In this document: in pieces, positions 1 to 8,153 of the stretch | How positions within the stretch are numbered: position 1 is the first letter of the stretch | How the letters are laid out: the number at the start of each line of letters is the position of its first letter | NCBI GenBank assembly: GCA_902727985.1 | Contig: CACVAY010000015.1 | Span: 9,793 to 47,016 of the forward strand | DNA: 37,224 bases | Source: an uncultured Thiotrichaceae bacterium | GTDB taxonomy: Bacteria > Pseudomonadota > Gammaproteobacteria > Thiotrichales > Thiotrichaceae | Reading direction: 5' to 3' | Made by a program: the position numbers and the translations under genes | Notes under the pieces: generated by a model | What the model saw: the letters and a program-made list of their open reading frames with translations, nothing else | What the model was told of the DNA's origin: nothing | Database searches by the model: none

Positions 1-222
1 TCTTCACGCCAATTTATCCCGAAGATTACAACCCACACCTTGATCATCCATTCTAAAGATGACCCCTTCATGTTTCCTGATTCATCACCCTCTACGACAG
101 AACTCCCACATTCCGTACAATTAGAACTGACCAACCAAGGTGGTCATGTTGGGTTTATAGCAGGCAAACTACTTCCCCGACGCTGGCTAGAACCTCGCAT
201 TCTTCAGTTCTTACTGGAGTGA
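1..222 (+). CDS. YheT-like alpha/beta hydrolase, C-terminal fragment (partial at window edge)
   Basis: The frame is open from base 1 and ends with TGA at 220-222, so about 73 C-terminal residues of a longer gene are visible. It reads THTLIIHSKDDPFM near the start and GGHVGFIAG about 45 residues later, then WLEPRI before the end. In YheT-type alpha/beta hydrolases these two places carry the catalytic Asp (KDDPF) and His (GGHVGF). The family acts on esters in the cytoplasm, with a poorly known physiological substrate. The stop lies 19 bases inside the convergent comEC gene. An ATG-less start near base 40 is only an artefact of the window edge. The identity is a family-level call from two motifs. 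Confidence 0.85.
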   Translation, partial: SSRQFIPKITTHTLIIHSKDDPFMFPDSSPSTTELPHSVQLELTNQGGHVGFIAGKLLPRRWLEPRILQFLLE

Positions 223-2507
223 TGCCAATAACGCTGGTTTTCTTGGCGATAAGAATAGATTTCATAGGGTTCTTCTGAAGCTGGAAAATCTAGCTGTATA
301 GCTCCCTCTTCTACATTACTCAAAAAGCGTATATCACGCTCAATATAGCGTTGTTGAATTGAAGGGGCGGGATGATTAAAACGACTCATATAAGCTGCTG
401 AGTTAATCGCAAGATCCGATGACACAGCATCTAAAAAGCTTTCTGTGGAAGACGTCTTACTCCCATGGTGCGGAACCGTCATTACTTCCGACTTCAGTTG
501 TTTACCATAGCGGCTTAGCAAATCCTGCTCAGCCTCTTTCTCAATATCACCCGCTAGTAACAAGTGATGATGCGCGTTACTGACACGGATAACACATGAC
601 AGATTGTTATCTGATAATTCCCGTTCATAATCTTCCGCAGCAGGAAACAGCACTTCAAAGCTCACACCATCCCATTGCCAATGTTGCCCCGCTTCGCAAC
701 GCTGTGTGTTCGGGATAAGTAGAATATTACTGCTCATCACTTGCTCAACGGGTACCACCTTCATCACCGCTTGTGCACCACCACGATGATCCATATCTTC
801 ATGGGATATTGCCAACATATCAAGCTTCTGCATCCCTTTTGCTCTCAGAAAAGGAACGACCACCAGTTTTCCTGTATCAAAATGCTTACCCGCTTTTGGA
901 CCAGCGTCATAAAGCAAAATATGGTTTTTCGTTTGCACCACCGAAGCTGTCCCTTGCCCAACATCCAAGGAGTAGAAACGGAATGCACCCTCCTTTACCG
1001 ACTCTGGTTTCACCCATAACAACGGCAGGATTAACGTTAGCCCCAACCATCGCCAAGGGGTTTTATAGGGAAGCCACAGCACGATCACACCCACAAATGC
1101 AAGAAGCGTTATGAACATCGGTACTTCAGGTAAAGAGATGGATAACAGAGGATGGCTTAATGCAGAAAGTACTTGGAACAGTATATCTATCGACGTCCCA
1201 GCCATATTAAACAGTATTTCAGCGAATGGCTCGTAGATCATCAAACTCACAATTCCCAGAAGAATCAAAGGCACCACAAAAATACTTACCCACGGTATCG
1301 CAAATAAGTTGGCAATAGGTGATGACAGAGACCCCGTTCCGAATAATGCAAGCGTCAAAGGCAGCATCGCTAGAGACAATAACAATTGAATGGAAATAAG
1401 GTTTAAACCTTTGGGTAATGATGGGCGTTTGAGTGCGTAGAAGATAAGCCCAACCGCAATAAAAGACAGCCAGAAACCTGAAGATAATACGGCAAGTGGA
1501 TCAAACAATAAGACTAGAAATAAGGCGAGCGAAAAAACAGTACTGGATGCGTAACGTCGCTTGACCAGTAAAGCAAACAACACGGCTAAGACCATAATTA
1601 ACGCCCGCTGTGTAGGCAAAGTTAAACCGGCCAATAAGGCATAGCCGATCGCTAGACCAGCTCCAGCTACCCCTCCTGCTATCTGTACAGGCATCCATAA
1701 ATATAACCGGGGAAACAGCCACCAAATGGGCCACACTAGCAAAAAACCAAACCCTGCAACCAAGCCAATATGTAAACCCGAAATAGCAATCAGATGGTTG
1801 GTTCCCGTTGAACGGAAAATTGTCCATTGCTCATCGGTAATGCCAGCTCGACTGGCAACTGCTAAGGCAGAAATGATGGCAGCTTGAGACGTATCAGGTA
1901 CTAATGCGTGAATTTTCTCTAGAATATAACTCCTGAAGGTATTCACGGCATAAGGTCTTGCTACTTCAAGTCGCTTATTTTCAGCAGATTTACGAACATA
2001 ACCCGTTGCTATCAAGCGCTCACTAAACAACCATTTTTCATAGTCAAACCCGCCTGGATTACGAAAGCCATACCCTTGCTTTAAGCGCACCACTAAACGC
2101 CACTTCTCTCCTGCTTTAGGAGTCTGCAACGTTCGATACCATGAAAGCCTCACTTCGCCGTTTAGCGATAGACTTTGAGTTGGATTATTGTTTGTATGAA
2201 CTTTATCAATCTGGAATCGAAATCGCCTCCCAGTTCCCCTGTTATCAGGTATACTCGTCACAACCCCTTCAACTATGAGATCCTTACCAGATACGGATTT
2301 AGGTAACTGTTGCAGGATATGCTGATGAGCAATAAGCGAGACATACAAAACCCCAATCAACACTGCTAAAAATACGCGTAGTCGCCATAAAAAAAGGATT
2401 GCTGGGACGACGACAATTAAGCCATACCCCCATTCTTTAGGAGGCAGTGAGGCCAGTAGTTGTATTAGTAGAATGCCTAAAAAAAGCCCTAGTGCTAATA
2501 AACGCAT
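204..2507 (-). CDS. comEC: ComEC/Rec2 DNA-uptake channel protein
   Basis: This 767-residue inner-membrane protein has the full ComEC architecture. Hydrophobic helices occupy residues 1-60. An OB-like soluble region (about 70-175) includes the family motif PGGFDYEKWL. A polytopic competence domain (about 200-500) contains ISGLHIGL at 242-249. A C-terminal metallo-beta-lactamase-like domain follows, with DVGQG (515-519), SHEDMDHRGG (568-577) and VPHHGSKTSS (678-687). In the family, the channel imports single-stranded DNA during natural transformation and the MBL-like domain is proposed to degrade the other strand. All metal-binding HxDxDH residues are present, so the domain looks active. The gene is divergent from the DUF2062 gene, and its 3' end overlaps the hydrolase gene convergently. 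The length is normal for the family. Confidence 0.95.
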   Translation of the reverse strand: MRLLALGLFLGILLIQLLASLPPKEWGYGLIVVVPAILFLWRLRVFLAVLIGVLYVSLIAHQHILQQLPKSVSGKDLIVEGVVTSIPDNRGTGRRFRFQIDKVHTNNNPTQSLSLNGEVRLSWYRTLQTPKAGEKWRLVVRLKQGYGFRNPGGFDYEKWLFSERLIATGYVRKSAENKRLEVARPYAVNTFRSYILEKIHALVPDTSQAAIISALAVASRAGITDEQWTIFRSTGTNHLIAISGLHIGLVAGFGFLLVWPIWWLFPRLYLWMPVQIAGGVAGAGLAIGYALLAGLTLPTQRALIMVLAVLFALLVKRRYASSTVFSLALFLVLLFDPLAVLSSGFWLSFIAVGLIFYALKRPSLPKGLNLISIQLLLSLAMLPLTLALFGTGSLSSPIANLFAIPWVSIFVVPLILLGIVSLMIYEPFAEILFNMAGTSIDILFQVLSALSHPLLSISLPEVPMFITLLAFVGVIVLWLPYKTPWRWLGLTLILPLLWVKPESVKEGAFRFYSLDVGQGTASVVQTKNHILLYDAGPKAGKHFDTGKLVVVPFLRAKGMQKLDMLAISHEDMDHRGGAQAVMKVVPVEQVMSSNILLIPNTQRCEAGQHWQWDGVSFEVLFPAAEDYERELSDNNLSCVIRVSNAHHHLLLAGDIEKEAEQDLLSRYGKQLKSEVMTVPHHGSKTSSTESFLDAVSSDLAINSAAYMSRFNHPAPSIQQRYIERDIRFLSNVEEGAIQLDFPASEEPYEIYSYRQENQRYWHHSSKN

Positions 2508-2570
2508 ATTTTTATTGTTGTCATATTTTGTTGGTTAACCACGAGAAACTCAACAGAGTGCTTTTTTATA

Positions 2571-3089
2571 ATGCCACGTAAGTTTATTAAACGATTTGTT
2601 CCAAATGCCAAAGAGTTTCAAAAACGCAATTCCCTCTTTGGCTTTTTTGGCGATCACTTACACCAAGCTGGACTTTGGCACCTGAATCGTCGCTCAGTAT
2701 CCAAAGCCGTTGCTATTGGTTTCTTTTGTATGTGGCTCCCAATACCCTTTCAGACAGTATTTGCAGCGCTACTCGCCGTTGTTTTTATTGCCAATCTTCC
2801 TATTTCAGTATTATTGGTATTCATTACTAATCCACTCACCATTCCCCCAATGTTTTTTATCGCCTATCAAACGGGCGCATCGTTGTTAGGCATGCCAAGT
2901 GAACCTTTGACCTTCGAGTTCTCGGCAGACTGGCTGAGAGAAACTATCCTCAATTCTTGGGAGCCCTTATTACTTGGTAGCCTAATTTTGGCAACCATCT
3001 CATCTATCGTTGGCTATATTCTGGTGCGTATCTTATGGCGCTTACATATTATACAACGATGGAAAGACCGAAAAAGCCATAAGATATAA
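2571..3089 (+). CDS. DUF2062 family inner-membrane protein
   Basis: The protein has 172 residues. Its basic N-terminus (MPRKFIKRFVPNAKEF) is followed by RRSVSKAVAIGFFCMWLPIPFQT, read here as the start of the DUF2062 domain, and by two or three membrane segments around residues 50-70, 75-105 and 135-160. The NPLTIPPMFFIAYQTG stretch is typical of the family. Its function is unknown. The gene is often found next to comEC in gammaproteobacteria, and here the two are divergent with a 63-base gap. The start was chosen at the first ATG; the upstream Shine-Dalgarno is weak (GAG about 12 bases before). A role in envelope or lipid processes is only a guess. Confidence 0.8.
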   Translation: MPRKFIKRFVPNAKEFQKRNSLFGFFGDHLHQAGLWHLNRRSVSKAVAIGFFCMWLPIPFQTVFAALLAVVFIANLPISVLLVFITNPLTIPPMFFIAYQTGASLLGMPSEPLTFEFSADWLRETILNSWEPLLLGSLILATISSIVGYILVRILWRLHIIQRWKDRKSHKI

Positions 3090-3444
3090 AGTTTATTTTC
3101 CCCGTTTATTCAGATAGCTAAGTTCAATAAAACGATTTTTGACCTCTTCATACCTGATATTCATTCAGCTTTCATTAAGCCCCCATCTATTATTCTCTAA
3201 GTCGCTTAGAAATACAGCCAAAACCTAGTGTTTAGGCGTCAACTGAGAAGGGCTTCTCAAGACATACCACGATTGTCATTAGTGGTATTTCGATTATAAG
3301 TTTTACGACAAACTTTAATCGATTTACTCAAAAAAACAGGTGTGCTTGATATAACAATAAAACAATGCACAGCATTGGGCTGTCGCATTGATAATAATTT
3401 AAGGCCCTTACACTCAAAGAATTATAAAAGTGAGGGCTTACGTT
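3090..3444 (+). other. Intergenic region with four hairpins; structured leader of the next gene
   Basis: I see no gene here. Four inverted repeats are present: TGAGAA/TTCTCA with a GGGC loop (3244-3259); ATACCAC/GTGGTAT (3264-3288); a strong 11-bp stem with one bulged C (CAATGCACAGC, 3363-3373, with 3379-3390); and GCCCT plus CACT (3404-3414) with AGTG plus AGGGC (3429-3437). The last one buries the GAGGG ribosome site (3432-3436) of the downstream gene. A TATAAC at 3350-3355 would place a transcript start just before the third hairpin, but I see no good -35. Region type is certain; the regulatory role is inferred. Confidence 0.45.
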
Positions 3445-4110
3445 TTGAAATATCGACACTTCTTTATTAATAAAGGAATCATTAGCGCCGTCTTTGCACT
3501 GTGTATAAGCAACGTCTCCTATGCTCTTTCTAACGATCCTCTAGGGAAACATTTTCTACAAAAAGCGGTTGGTGATCTATCAAACTGTGGCCCAATTTCT
3601 GCATTAATGGCCCGCCAATATAGTCAAAAAAATTACAAGGTCGTTAACTTAGCTTCATCGATTCGGGATGCGCGTGGTCAATCACATCAGGATAGCAGTG
3701 ATGATATGTTTTTCTCAGAAAGTACCCAGGGGCGCTGGTGGAAAATGTCGGATATTAAATCCTATTTCAATAAACACAACGTCGCTTACAAGCCCCTATT
3801 GGTTTCCAATAATCCCCGTGAAATCGTTAATGCACTTAGAAACAACCAAATTGTTTTAATCAATTTAAATATGAACGATATTCCCCGTGGAACAAGAAGC
3901 ATTGGCAAACCGTATTTTACCTTCCCTGTCCCTGGTGGCTGGGGACATTATCTGATGATCATTGGCTTTGATTATATAGATGGTGAGCTGGTTTTTGAGG
4001 CACATGACTCATTTCGACGTGCGGGTAAAAACCGTCTATTTTATGCAAAAAACATTATGCGAGCGGTAAAACGTTACTACCCAGAAACCTTACTGGTTAA
4101 GAAACACTAA
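3445..4110 (+). CDS. Secreted C39/papain-like cysteine peptidase family protein
   Basis: The protein has about 221 residues. Residues 1-27 form a signal peptide (MKYRHFFINKG, then ISAVFALCISNVSYA), so export to the periplasm or beyond is likely. The mature protein has SNCGPISALMA, typical of the nucleophile segment of C39-like peptidases, and a later GGWGHYLMIIGFDY segment, which supplies the His, followed by EAHDSF, which may supply the Asp. This pattern fits the peptidase_C39_2 fold; the substrate is unknown. I chose TTG at 3445 because GAGGG lies 8 bases upstream and the protein then begins directly with a signal peptide. GTG at 3430 is the alternative. Its 3' end overlaps the P450 gene convergently by 14 bases. 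No transporter or bacteriocin gene sits beside it, so a bacteriocin-processing role is not supported. Confidence 0.6.
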   Translation: MKYRHFFINKGIISAVFALCISNVSYALSNDPLGKHFLQKAVGDLSNCGPISALMARQYSQKNYKVVNLASSIRDARGQSHQDSSDDMFFSESTQGRWWKMSDIKSYFNKHNVAYKPLLVSNNPREIVNALRNNQIVLINLNMNDIPRGTRSIGKPYFTFPVPGGWGHYLMIIGFDYIDGELVFEAHDSFRRAGKNRLFYAKNIMRAVKRYYPETLLVKKH

Positions 4111-5464
4111 AAAGTTGCATTGGCAAGTTATCTTTTGGGCGTAAGGTCAAACGACAATCATGTGTGACCTCTGTATTTGGTGGTAAACTTAGCCTAAATT
4201 TCTGGGCTAATGTTGCCATTGTCAGCACCAATTCTACTTGTCCAAAGTATTTTCCCAAGCACACACGTGGCCCGATGCTAAAAGGCACATACGTGTATTT
4301 ATCTTGTTTAAAGGCGGATCCTCCTTCGAGAAAACGCTCAGGAATGAACTGGTTGGGGTGTTCCCATAAGCTTTCATGACGATGCAATAACCAAGGCACC
4401 ACCATCACAATCGCTCCCTTAGGAATCTCCCTTCCTCTTATATAATCGGTGTCGGCTGCTTGACGAGAAAGTATTGGCACTGGTGGGTACAAGCGCATAG
4501 CCTCATCCAATATAGCCCGAAGATACGTCAACTGTGAGTAATGCTCATAGCTAGGTGTTTGGCCTCGGCAAATAGCACCCAATTCCGCATGCATTTTTGA
4601 CTCAACATCTGGCGCTTGAGAGATGAGATACCATGTCCATGCCAAAGTATTAGCGGTCGTTTCATGTCCCGCCATAAACAACACAATAATTTCGTTACGA
4701 ATACCTTCTCTGGTGATGGCCTCGTCTCGTTGATTAAGCTTGAGGAATTGCGCCAACATAGTGAAGTCATCCTCCGCATAATCTGCATTCTCAATAATGT
4801 CATCGACCACTTTATGAATCCGCTTTGCCGCCTTGCGAGCCTTACGCATACTTGTTCCTGGCACCGGAACCCAATCTGGAATACCCAGAAATTCTGAAAG
4901 TGCCATTTGCTCTATGGACTCTTGGTACTCACTAAATGCCTTAACAACTTCTGAGGATTTTGTTTTCCCTAGCTCTGCACCAAACAAGGTACGGCAAATA
5001 ATTTCTGCCGTAAGCATTGCCATTTCTGGTAGCACCTCTAAGGTATCACCATCAGATTTCTTAGCCCAGGCTTCCGCTCTCTCCAAGGCTGTATCCACCA
5101 TAATGCGACTGTACTCAATGACATGCTGCGCAGTAAATAATGGGGTCTGGATTTTACGACGTGTATGCCATGTTTCTCCATCACTGATAAAAAGCCCATC
5201 TCCCAACAGAGGCTCCAGCGCTTTGCGCATTTGCGGGCTTTTTTGTAGATAGTTTTGGTGGTTACTTACAAAAACATGCTTTACCACATCCGGAGCATTC
5301 GCTATATACACCCACTGATTGAGAATTTTACTTCCCATAAGCTGTAGCTCAAAGGCCTCCTCTGCCCAAATTGACAAGAGATCCTTACGTGCATATTGCC
5401 AGGTTTTAAAAGCAGAGAGGGGTTCAGCATGACGCGGAGGGTAAGTCGGTTCAAAAACACTCAT
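4097..5464 (-). CDS. Cytochrome P450 monooxygenase
   Basis: This 455-residue soluble haem monooxygenase shows every P450 signature. WHTRR (C-helix) is near residue 99, the oxygen-binding I-helix AGHETT at 265-270, the K-helix EAMR at 321-324, PERF at 375-378, and the haem loop FSIGPRVCLG at 395-404 with the thiolate ligand Cys402. No reductase or ferredoxin domain is fused and none lies nearby, so it must borrow redox partners. The broad sequence style (AGHETT with ANTLAWTWYL) resembles the CYP102/CYP4-like branch that often oxidises fatty acyl chains, but I cannot assign a CYP family or substrate. Its ATG shares a base with the stop of the upstream DUF2156 gene (TAATG), so the two are translationally coupled and probably act in one pathway. 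Confidence 0.95.
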   Translation of the reverse strand: MSVFEPTYPPRHAEPLSAFKTWQYARKDLLSIWAEEAFELQLMGSKILNQWVYIANAPDVVKHVFVSNHQNYLQKSPQMRKALEPLLGDGLFISDGETWHTRRKIQTPLFTAQHVIEYSRIMVDTALERAEAWAKKSDGDTLEVLPEMAMLTAEIICRTLFGAELGKTKSSEVVKAFSEYQESIEQMALSEFLGIPDWVPVPGTSMRKARKAAKRIHKVVDDIIENADYAEDDFTMLAQFLKLNQRDEAITREGIRNEIIVLFMAGHETTANTLAWTWYLISQAPDVESKMHAELGAICRGQTPSYEHYSQLTYLRAILDEAMRLYPPVPILSRQAADTDYIRGREIPKGAIVMVVPWLLHRHESLWEHPNQFIPERFLEGGSAFKQDKYTYVPFSIGPRVCLGKYFGQVELVLTMATLAQKFRLSLPPNTEVTHDCRLTLRPKDNLPMQLFSVS

Positions 5465-6489
5465 TAAAACAGCCTTAAAGCTTTGATAATAATAAATAGC
5501 TCACGCAATGAGTTTCCTTGCGTACTCGAAAAAAACACTTGCTTCTGTTGACCATTAAACTTCTTTTTATGGGATGCGTTACCCTGAAACGGGTATAAAA
5601 AATTAAGTTTATGATAAGTGAACCACAAAGCATCTGCGGTAAATTTTCGATGCGTAAACGGTTCACGTAAACGAAAAAGTGGCGATAATCCCAGTGAAAC
5701 TCTTTCCTTTTTTTCACTTCGAAAGATATCCATCGCTTTTAAGATAATATATGCACTTGTGCCATGAGGCGCATTTTCAGCAAGACGGTCAACATTATGA
5801 TAATAACCAATAATTTCACCCTCTCTATACATTGGATCAAACACAGCAAAACCCAGTAAGCTTTCGCCTTGATATGCGGTAAAAAGCCTCACATCACGTT
5901 CCCCATGCAATAAAAAAGGACGTGTTAGAAAACGTAATTCATGCCCTCCTCTGCGCTTAATCCAACTATCTGAAAGCTGTGTAATAGCAGATAAATTAAC
6001 ATCAGAAAAATTTTCTTCTCTTACTTCAACCTGCTTTCGTTGACAACCATTTTGCCACTGACGAAGCTTACTGCGCGCCTTCCCCGCTAAGGAAAAACCA
6101 TCCAGAGTTAGCTCAGTCTCTGTGCCAAAACAATTCACTTCATGCCCTAAGGATTGCAATACTTCTCCATAATTACGTTCTACTTGCAAAAAGATTGTTT
6201 TCGGATATTTCTCTAAAAACCGCATCGTTATCCAACGATAGTGCTTCTCAGAACACATGGGGTTACCTAGTACAATAGTTCGTCCAAAAGGTGCAAACAA
6301 TCCATGCCGACACTGCTGATAAGCAATAAAGCCAATATCTTGCACAAAAAAATACTGTAGTTCAGGTTGTAATACCGAATAGGAGATACATTGATCTCCA
6401 CACTGTTTTAAGTGCGGCCATAACAATGCATGCTTCTGGACCGAGGGCGATGCTGCGGGATTCAATATATGACACTCTAAAAGATTCAA
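5464..6489 (-). CDS. DUF2156 (lysylphosphatidylglycerol synthetase C-terminal-like) acyl/aminoacyl-transferase
   Basis: The protein has 341 residues and no membrane segment. It matches the soluble GNAT-fold domain found at the C-terminus of MprF-type aminoacyl-phosphatidylglycerol synthases (DUF2156). It has AGKARSKLRQWQN at about 135-147 (the GKxRxxLRxAxN element), a WIKRRGG segment at 176-182, LLGFAVFDP at 211-219, SLGLSPL at 265-271, and the basic ASHKKKFNG near 305-313. Family members transfer an aminoacyl or acyl group to a lipid head group or small amine. The present substrate is unknown. It is the first gene of a two-gene operon with the P450. The start is the first ATG; no strong ribosome site is evident. 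Confidence 0.75.
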   Translation of the reverse strand: MNLLECHILNPAASPSVQKHALLWPHLKQCGDQCISYSVLQPELQYFFVQDIGFIAYQQCRHGLFAPFGRTIVLGNPMCSEKHYRWITMRFLEKYPKTIFLQVERNYGEVLQSLGHEVNCFGTETELTLDGFSLAGKARSKLRQWQNGCQRKQVEVREENFSDVNLSAITQLSDSWIKRRGGHELRFLTRPFLLHGERDVRLFTAYQGESLLGFAVFDPMYREGEIIGYYHNVDRLAENAPHGTSAYIILKAMDIFRSEKKERVSLGLSPLFRLREPFTHRKFTADALWFTYHKLNFLYPFQGNASHKKKFNGQQKQVFFSSTQGNSLRELFIIIKALRLF

Positions 6490-6798
6490 TGCGTTGAGTG
6501 TAGAAAAGAAAGGGCAAAATAAATAGGTCGGTTTATCAGAAAATCATATTTACTGTGCGAATGTGGTCATATCTCAGCAATCGATATAAAGAAGAATTCC
6601 TTGCTTCTTTTTTTGATTCTACTGTCACTTAATTTTAGGTCAGGTAAATTTCAACCGCTTAAAACCTGGAACTCTCACTAAAACTTCTGGAAAAATAATT
6701 CTTGATGATGTAGATTGCCCCCCTCTTGAAGTCCGCATATCCAGACAAAAGCTAGAAAAATATTGGATAATCATTTCAAGACAGCATATTTACGTACT
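6490..6798. other. Intergenic region between the P450 operon and metK
   Basis: No supported gene. It must hold the start of the leftward DUF2156-P450 transcript and the rightward metK promoter. On the plus strand TTGGAT (6763-6768), an 18-base spacer and TATTTA (6787-6792) would start transcription at about 6799, exactly at the 5' edge of the metK riboswitch. The match to the sigma70 consensus is weak. A stop-free frame at 6617-6826 lacks any usual start codon and is not called. Confidence 0.4.
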
Positions 6799-6867
6799 CC
6801 CTGAGGAGCGTTGCGATCTCATTCTATGAGGCCAGGCTCAGGGCGTATTAGAGAAACAACGGCGCTC
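6799..6867 (+). ncRNA. SAH riboswitch upstream of metK
   Basis: The sequence fits the SAH riboswitch fold element by element. The 5' pseudoknot strand CCCTGAG (6799-6805) is perfectly complementary to CTCAGGG (6837-6843). P1 is GAGCGT (6806-6811) with GCGCTC (6862-6867), closing with one G-U. P2 is CTCAT/ATGAG (6818-6822/6826-6830). Conserved sequence blocks GAGGAGCG, TTGC, CCAGGCTC and AACGGCGCTCA are all present. The metK ribosome site AGGAG lies 13 bases downstream. In known members SAH binding turns expression on. CTCC at 6797-6800 could pair with GGAG of the ribosome site and would be freed when the aptamer folds. The aptamer is well supported; the mechanism is inferred. Confidence 0.93.
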
Positions 6868-6891
6868 AGTCATATTTTTAGGAGAAAAATT

Positions 6892-8046
6892 ATGGCTGAG
6901 AGCCATCTCTTTACCTCAGAATCCGTATCAGCAGGTCATCCCGACAAAATGTCTGACCAAATTTCAGACGCAGTCCTTGATGCAATCCTTGCACAAGACC
7001 CCAATGCCCGCGTTGCTTGTGAAACATTGGTTAAAACAGGCATGGTTGTTCTAGCCGGCGAAATTACTACTAGCGCCGTTATTGATTACGAAACCATTGT
7101 TCGTGATACGGTTAACGATATTGGTTATACCTCATCAGACGTTGGTTTCGACGGTTCTTCCTGTGCCGTTCTTAATGCACTTGGTCAGCAATCACCTGAT
7201 ATCGCAATGGGCGTTGATCGTGAAGACAAAGAATCACAAGGCGCTGGCGACCAAGGTTTAATGTTCGGTTATGCATCGAATGAAACGGACGTATTGATGC
7301 CTGCGCCCATCACTTATTCTCATCGCTTAGTAAAAGCACAAGCAGACAAAATGAAGTCTGGCGAGTTAGCATGGTTGCGTCCTGACGCAAAGAGTCAAGT
7401 GACGTTCCGCTATGAAGACAACAAGCCAGTTGCTATTGACGCAGTTGTGCTTTCTACTCAGCACAATCCTGACATCAGCCTTACAGACCTTCAAGAAGCT
7501 GTGATGGAAGAAATCGTTAAACCCGTGCTCCCAGCAGAGTGGTTAAACGAAAACACGAAATACCACATCAACCCAACTGGCAACTTCGTTATTGGCGGCC
7601 CAGTAGGCGATGCCGGTCTAACAGGTCGTAAAATCATCGTTGATACCTACGGTGGTATGGCACGTCATGGCGGCGGCGCATTCTCAGGAAAAGACCCCTC
7701 TAAAGTTGATCGCTCAGCTGCATATGCGGGCCGCTATGTTGCTAAGAATGTGGTTGCCGCTGGTCTTGCAGATCGATGTGAAATCCAAGTGTCTTATGCA
7801 ATTGGCGTTGCAGAACCTACGTCTATTTCCATTGACACCTTTGGTACTGGTAAGATTGACGACCGTCAGATCGAGGTATTAGTTCGTGAACACTTCGACC
7901 TTCGTCCTTACGGCATCGTTAACATGCTTGACTTGATCCAGCCGATCTATCGTCAAACAGCTGCCTACGGGCACTTTGGCCGTGACGATATTGATCTGCC
8001 TTGGGAAAACACGGATAAAGCTGACGCACTTAAAGCTTCAGCCTAA
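6892..8046 (+). CDS. metK: S-adenosylmethionine synthetase (methionine adenosyltransferase)
   Basis: MetK makes S-adenosylmethionine from methionine and ATP in the cytoplasm, supplying methyl groups. The 384-residue length equals the classic bacterial enzyme. Visible family motifs are [12 protein letters not shown] near the N-terminus (the catalytic His), [12 protein letters not shown] around residues 115-126, and [19 protein letters not shown] around 260-278, which carries phosphate-binding lysines. The start was set at the ATG at 6892, preceded by AGGAG seven bases away. A longer in-frame TTG start at 6811 would lie inside the riboswitch and is rejected. ahcY follows 107 bases downstream and metF further on, so synthesis of SAM, disposal of SAH and supply of methyl-THF are grouped. 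It is controlled by the upstream SAH aptamer. Confidence 0.98.
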   Translation: MAESHLFTSESVSAGHPDKMSDQISDAVLDAILAQDPNARVACETLVKTGMVVLAGEITTSAVIDYETIVRDTVNDIGYTSSDVGFDGSSCAVLNALGQQSPDIAMGVDREDKESQGAGDQGLMFGYASNETDVLMPAPITYSHRLVKAQADKMKSGELAWLRPDAKSQVTFRYEDNKPVAIDAVVLSTQHNPDISLTDLQEAVMEEIVKPVLPAEWLNENTKYHINPTGNFVIGGPVGDAGLTGRKIIVDTYGGMARHGGGAFSGKDPSKVDRSAAYAGRYVAKNVVAAGLADRCEIQVSYAIGVAEPTSISIDTFGTGKIDDRQIEVLVREHFDLRPYGIVNMLDLIQPIYRQTAAYGHFGRDDIDLPWENTDKADALKASA

Positions 8047-8052
8047 TTATTT

Positions 8053-8133
8053 ATTGCCTTCATTGAGGAGCGCTGCATCCTGAACCTGTTTCAGGGGAGG
8101 CTCAGTAAAGGCAATACAGATTTAACCGCGCTC
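8053..8133 (+). ncRNA. SAH riboswitch upstream of ahcY
   Basis: This is a second, independent SAH aptamer. P1 is a perfect GAGCGC (8068-8073) with GCGCTC (8128-8133). P2 is CCTGAA (8079-8084) with TTCAGG (8090-8095). The pseudoknot helix is unusually long: 8053-8067 pairs with 8101-8115 across 15 positions with one mismatch and one G-U. Conserved GAGGAGCGCTGC, GGAGGCTC and AACCGCGCTCA blocks are seen. The last block differs from the metK copy by reading AACCG rather than AACGG. Placement directly before ahcY is the typical one for the class, whose ligand is the AhcY substrate. Confidence 0.93.
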
Positions 8134-8153
8134 ACATAATTATGGAAATAACT

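Noticed and set aside
741-1114. Plus-strand open frames opposite comEC
   Set aside because: They are antisense shadows of a well-supported gene with no ribosome site or protein family features.
6588-6614. AAAGAAG/CTTCTTT hairpin followed by T run, terminator-like
   Set aside because: The stem is weak and AT-rich, and no plus-strand gene ends before it.
6617-6829. Stop-free frame of about 70 codons upstream of metK
   Set aside because: It has no ATG, GTG or TTG start, no ribosome site, and runs into the SAH riboswitch; probably chance.
6811-6891. N-terminal extension of metK from a TTG codon
   Set aside because: The extension would translate the riboswitch itself; the ATG at 6892 has a proper ribosome site and gives the normal length.
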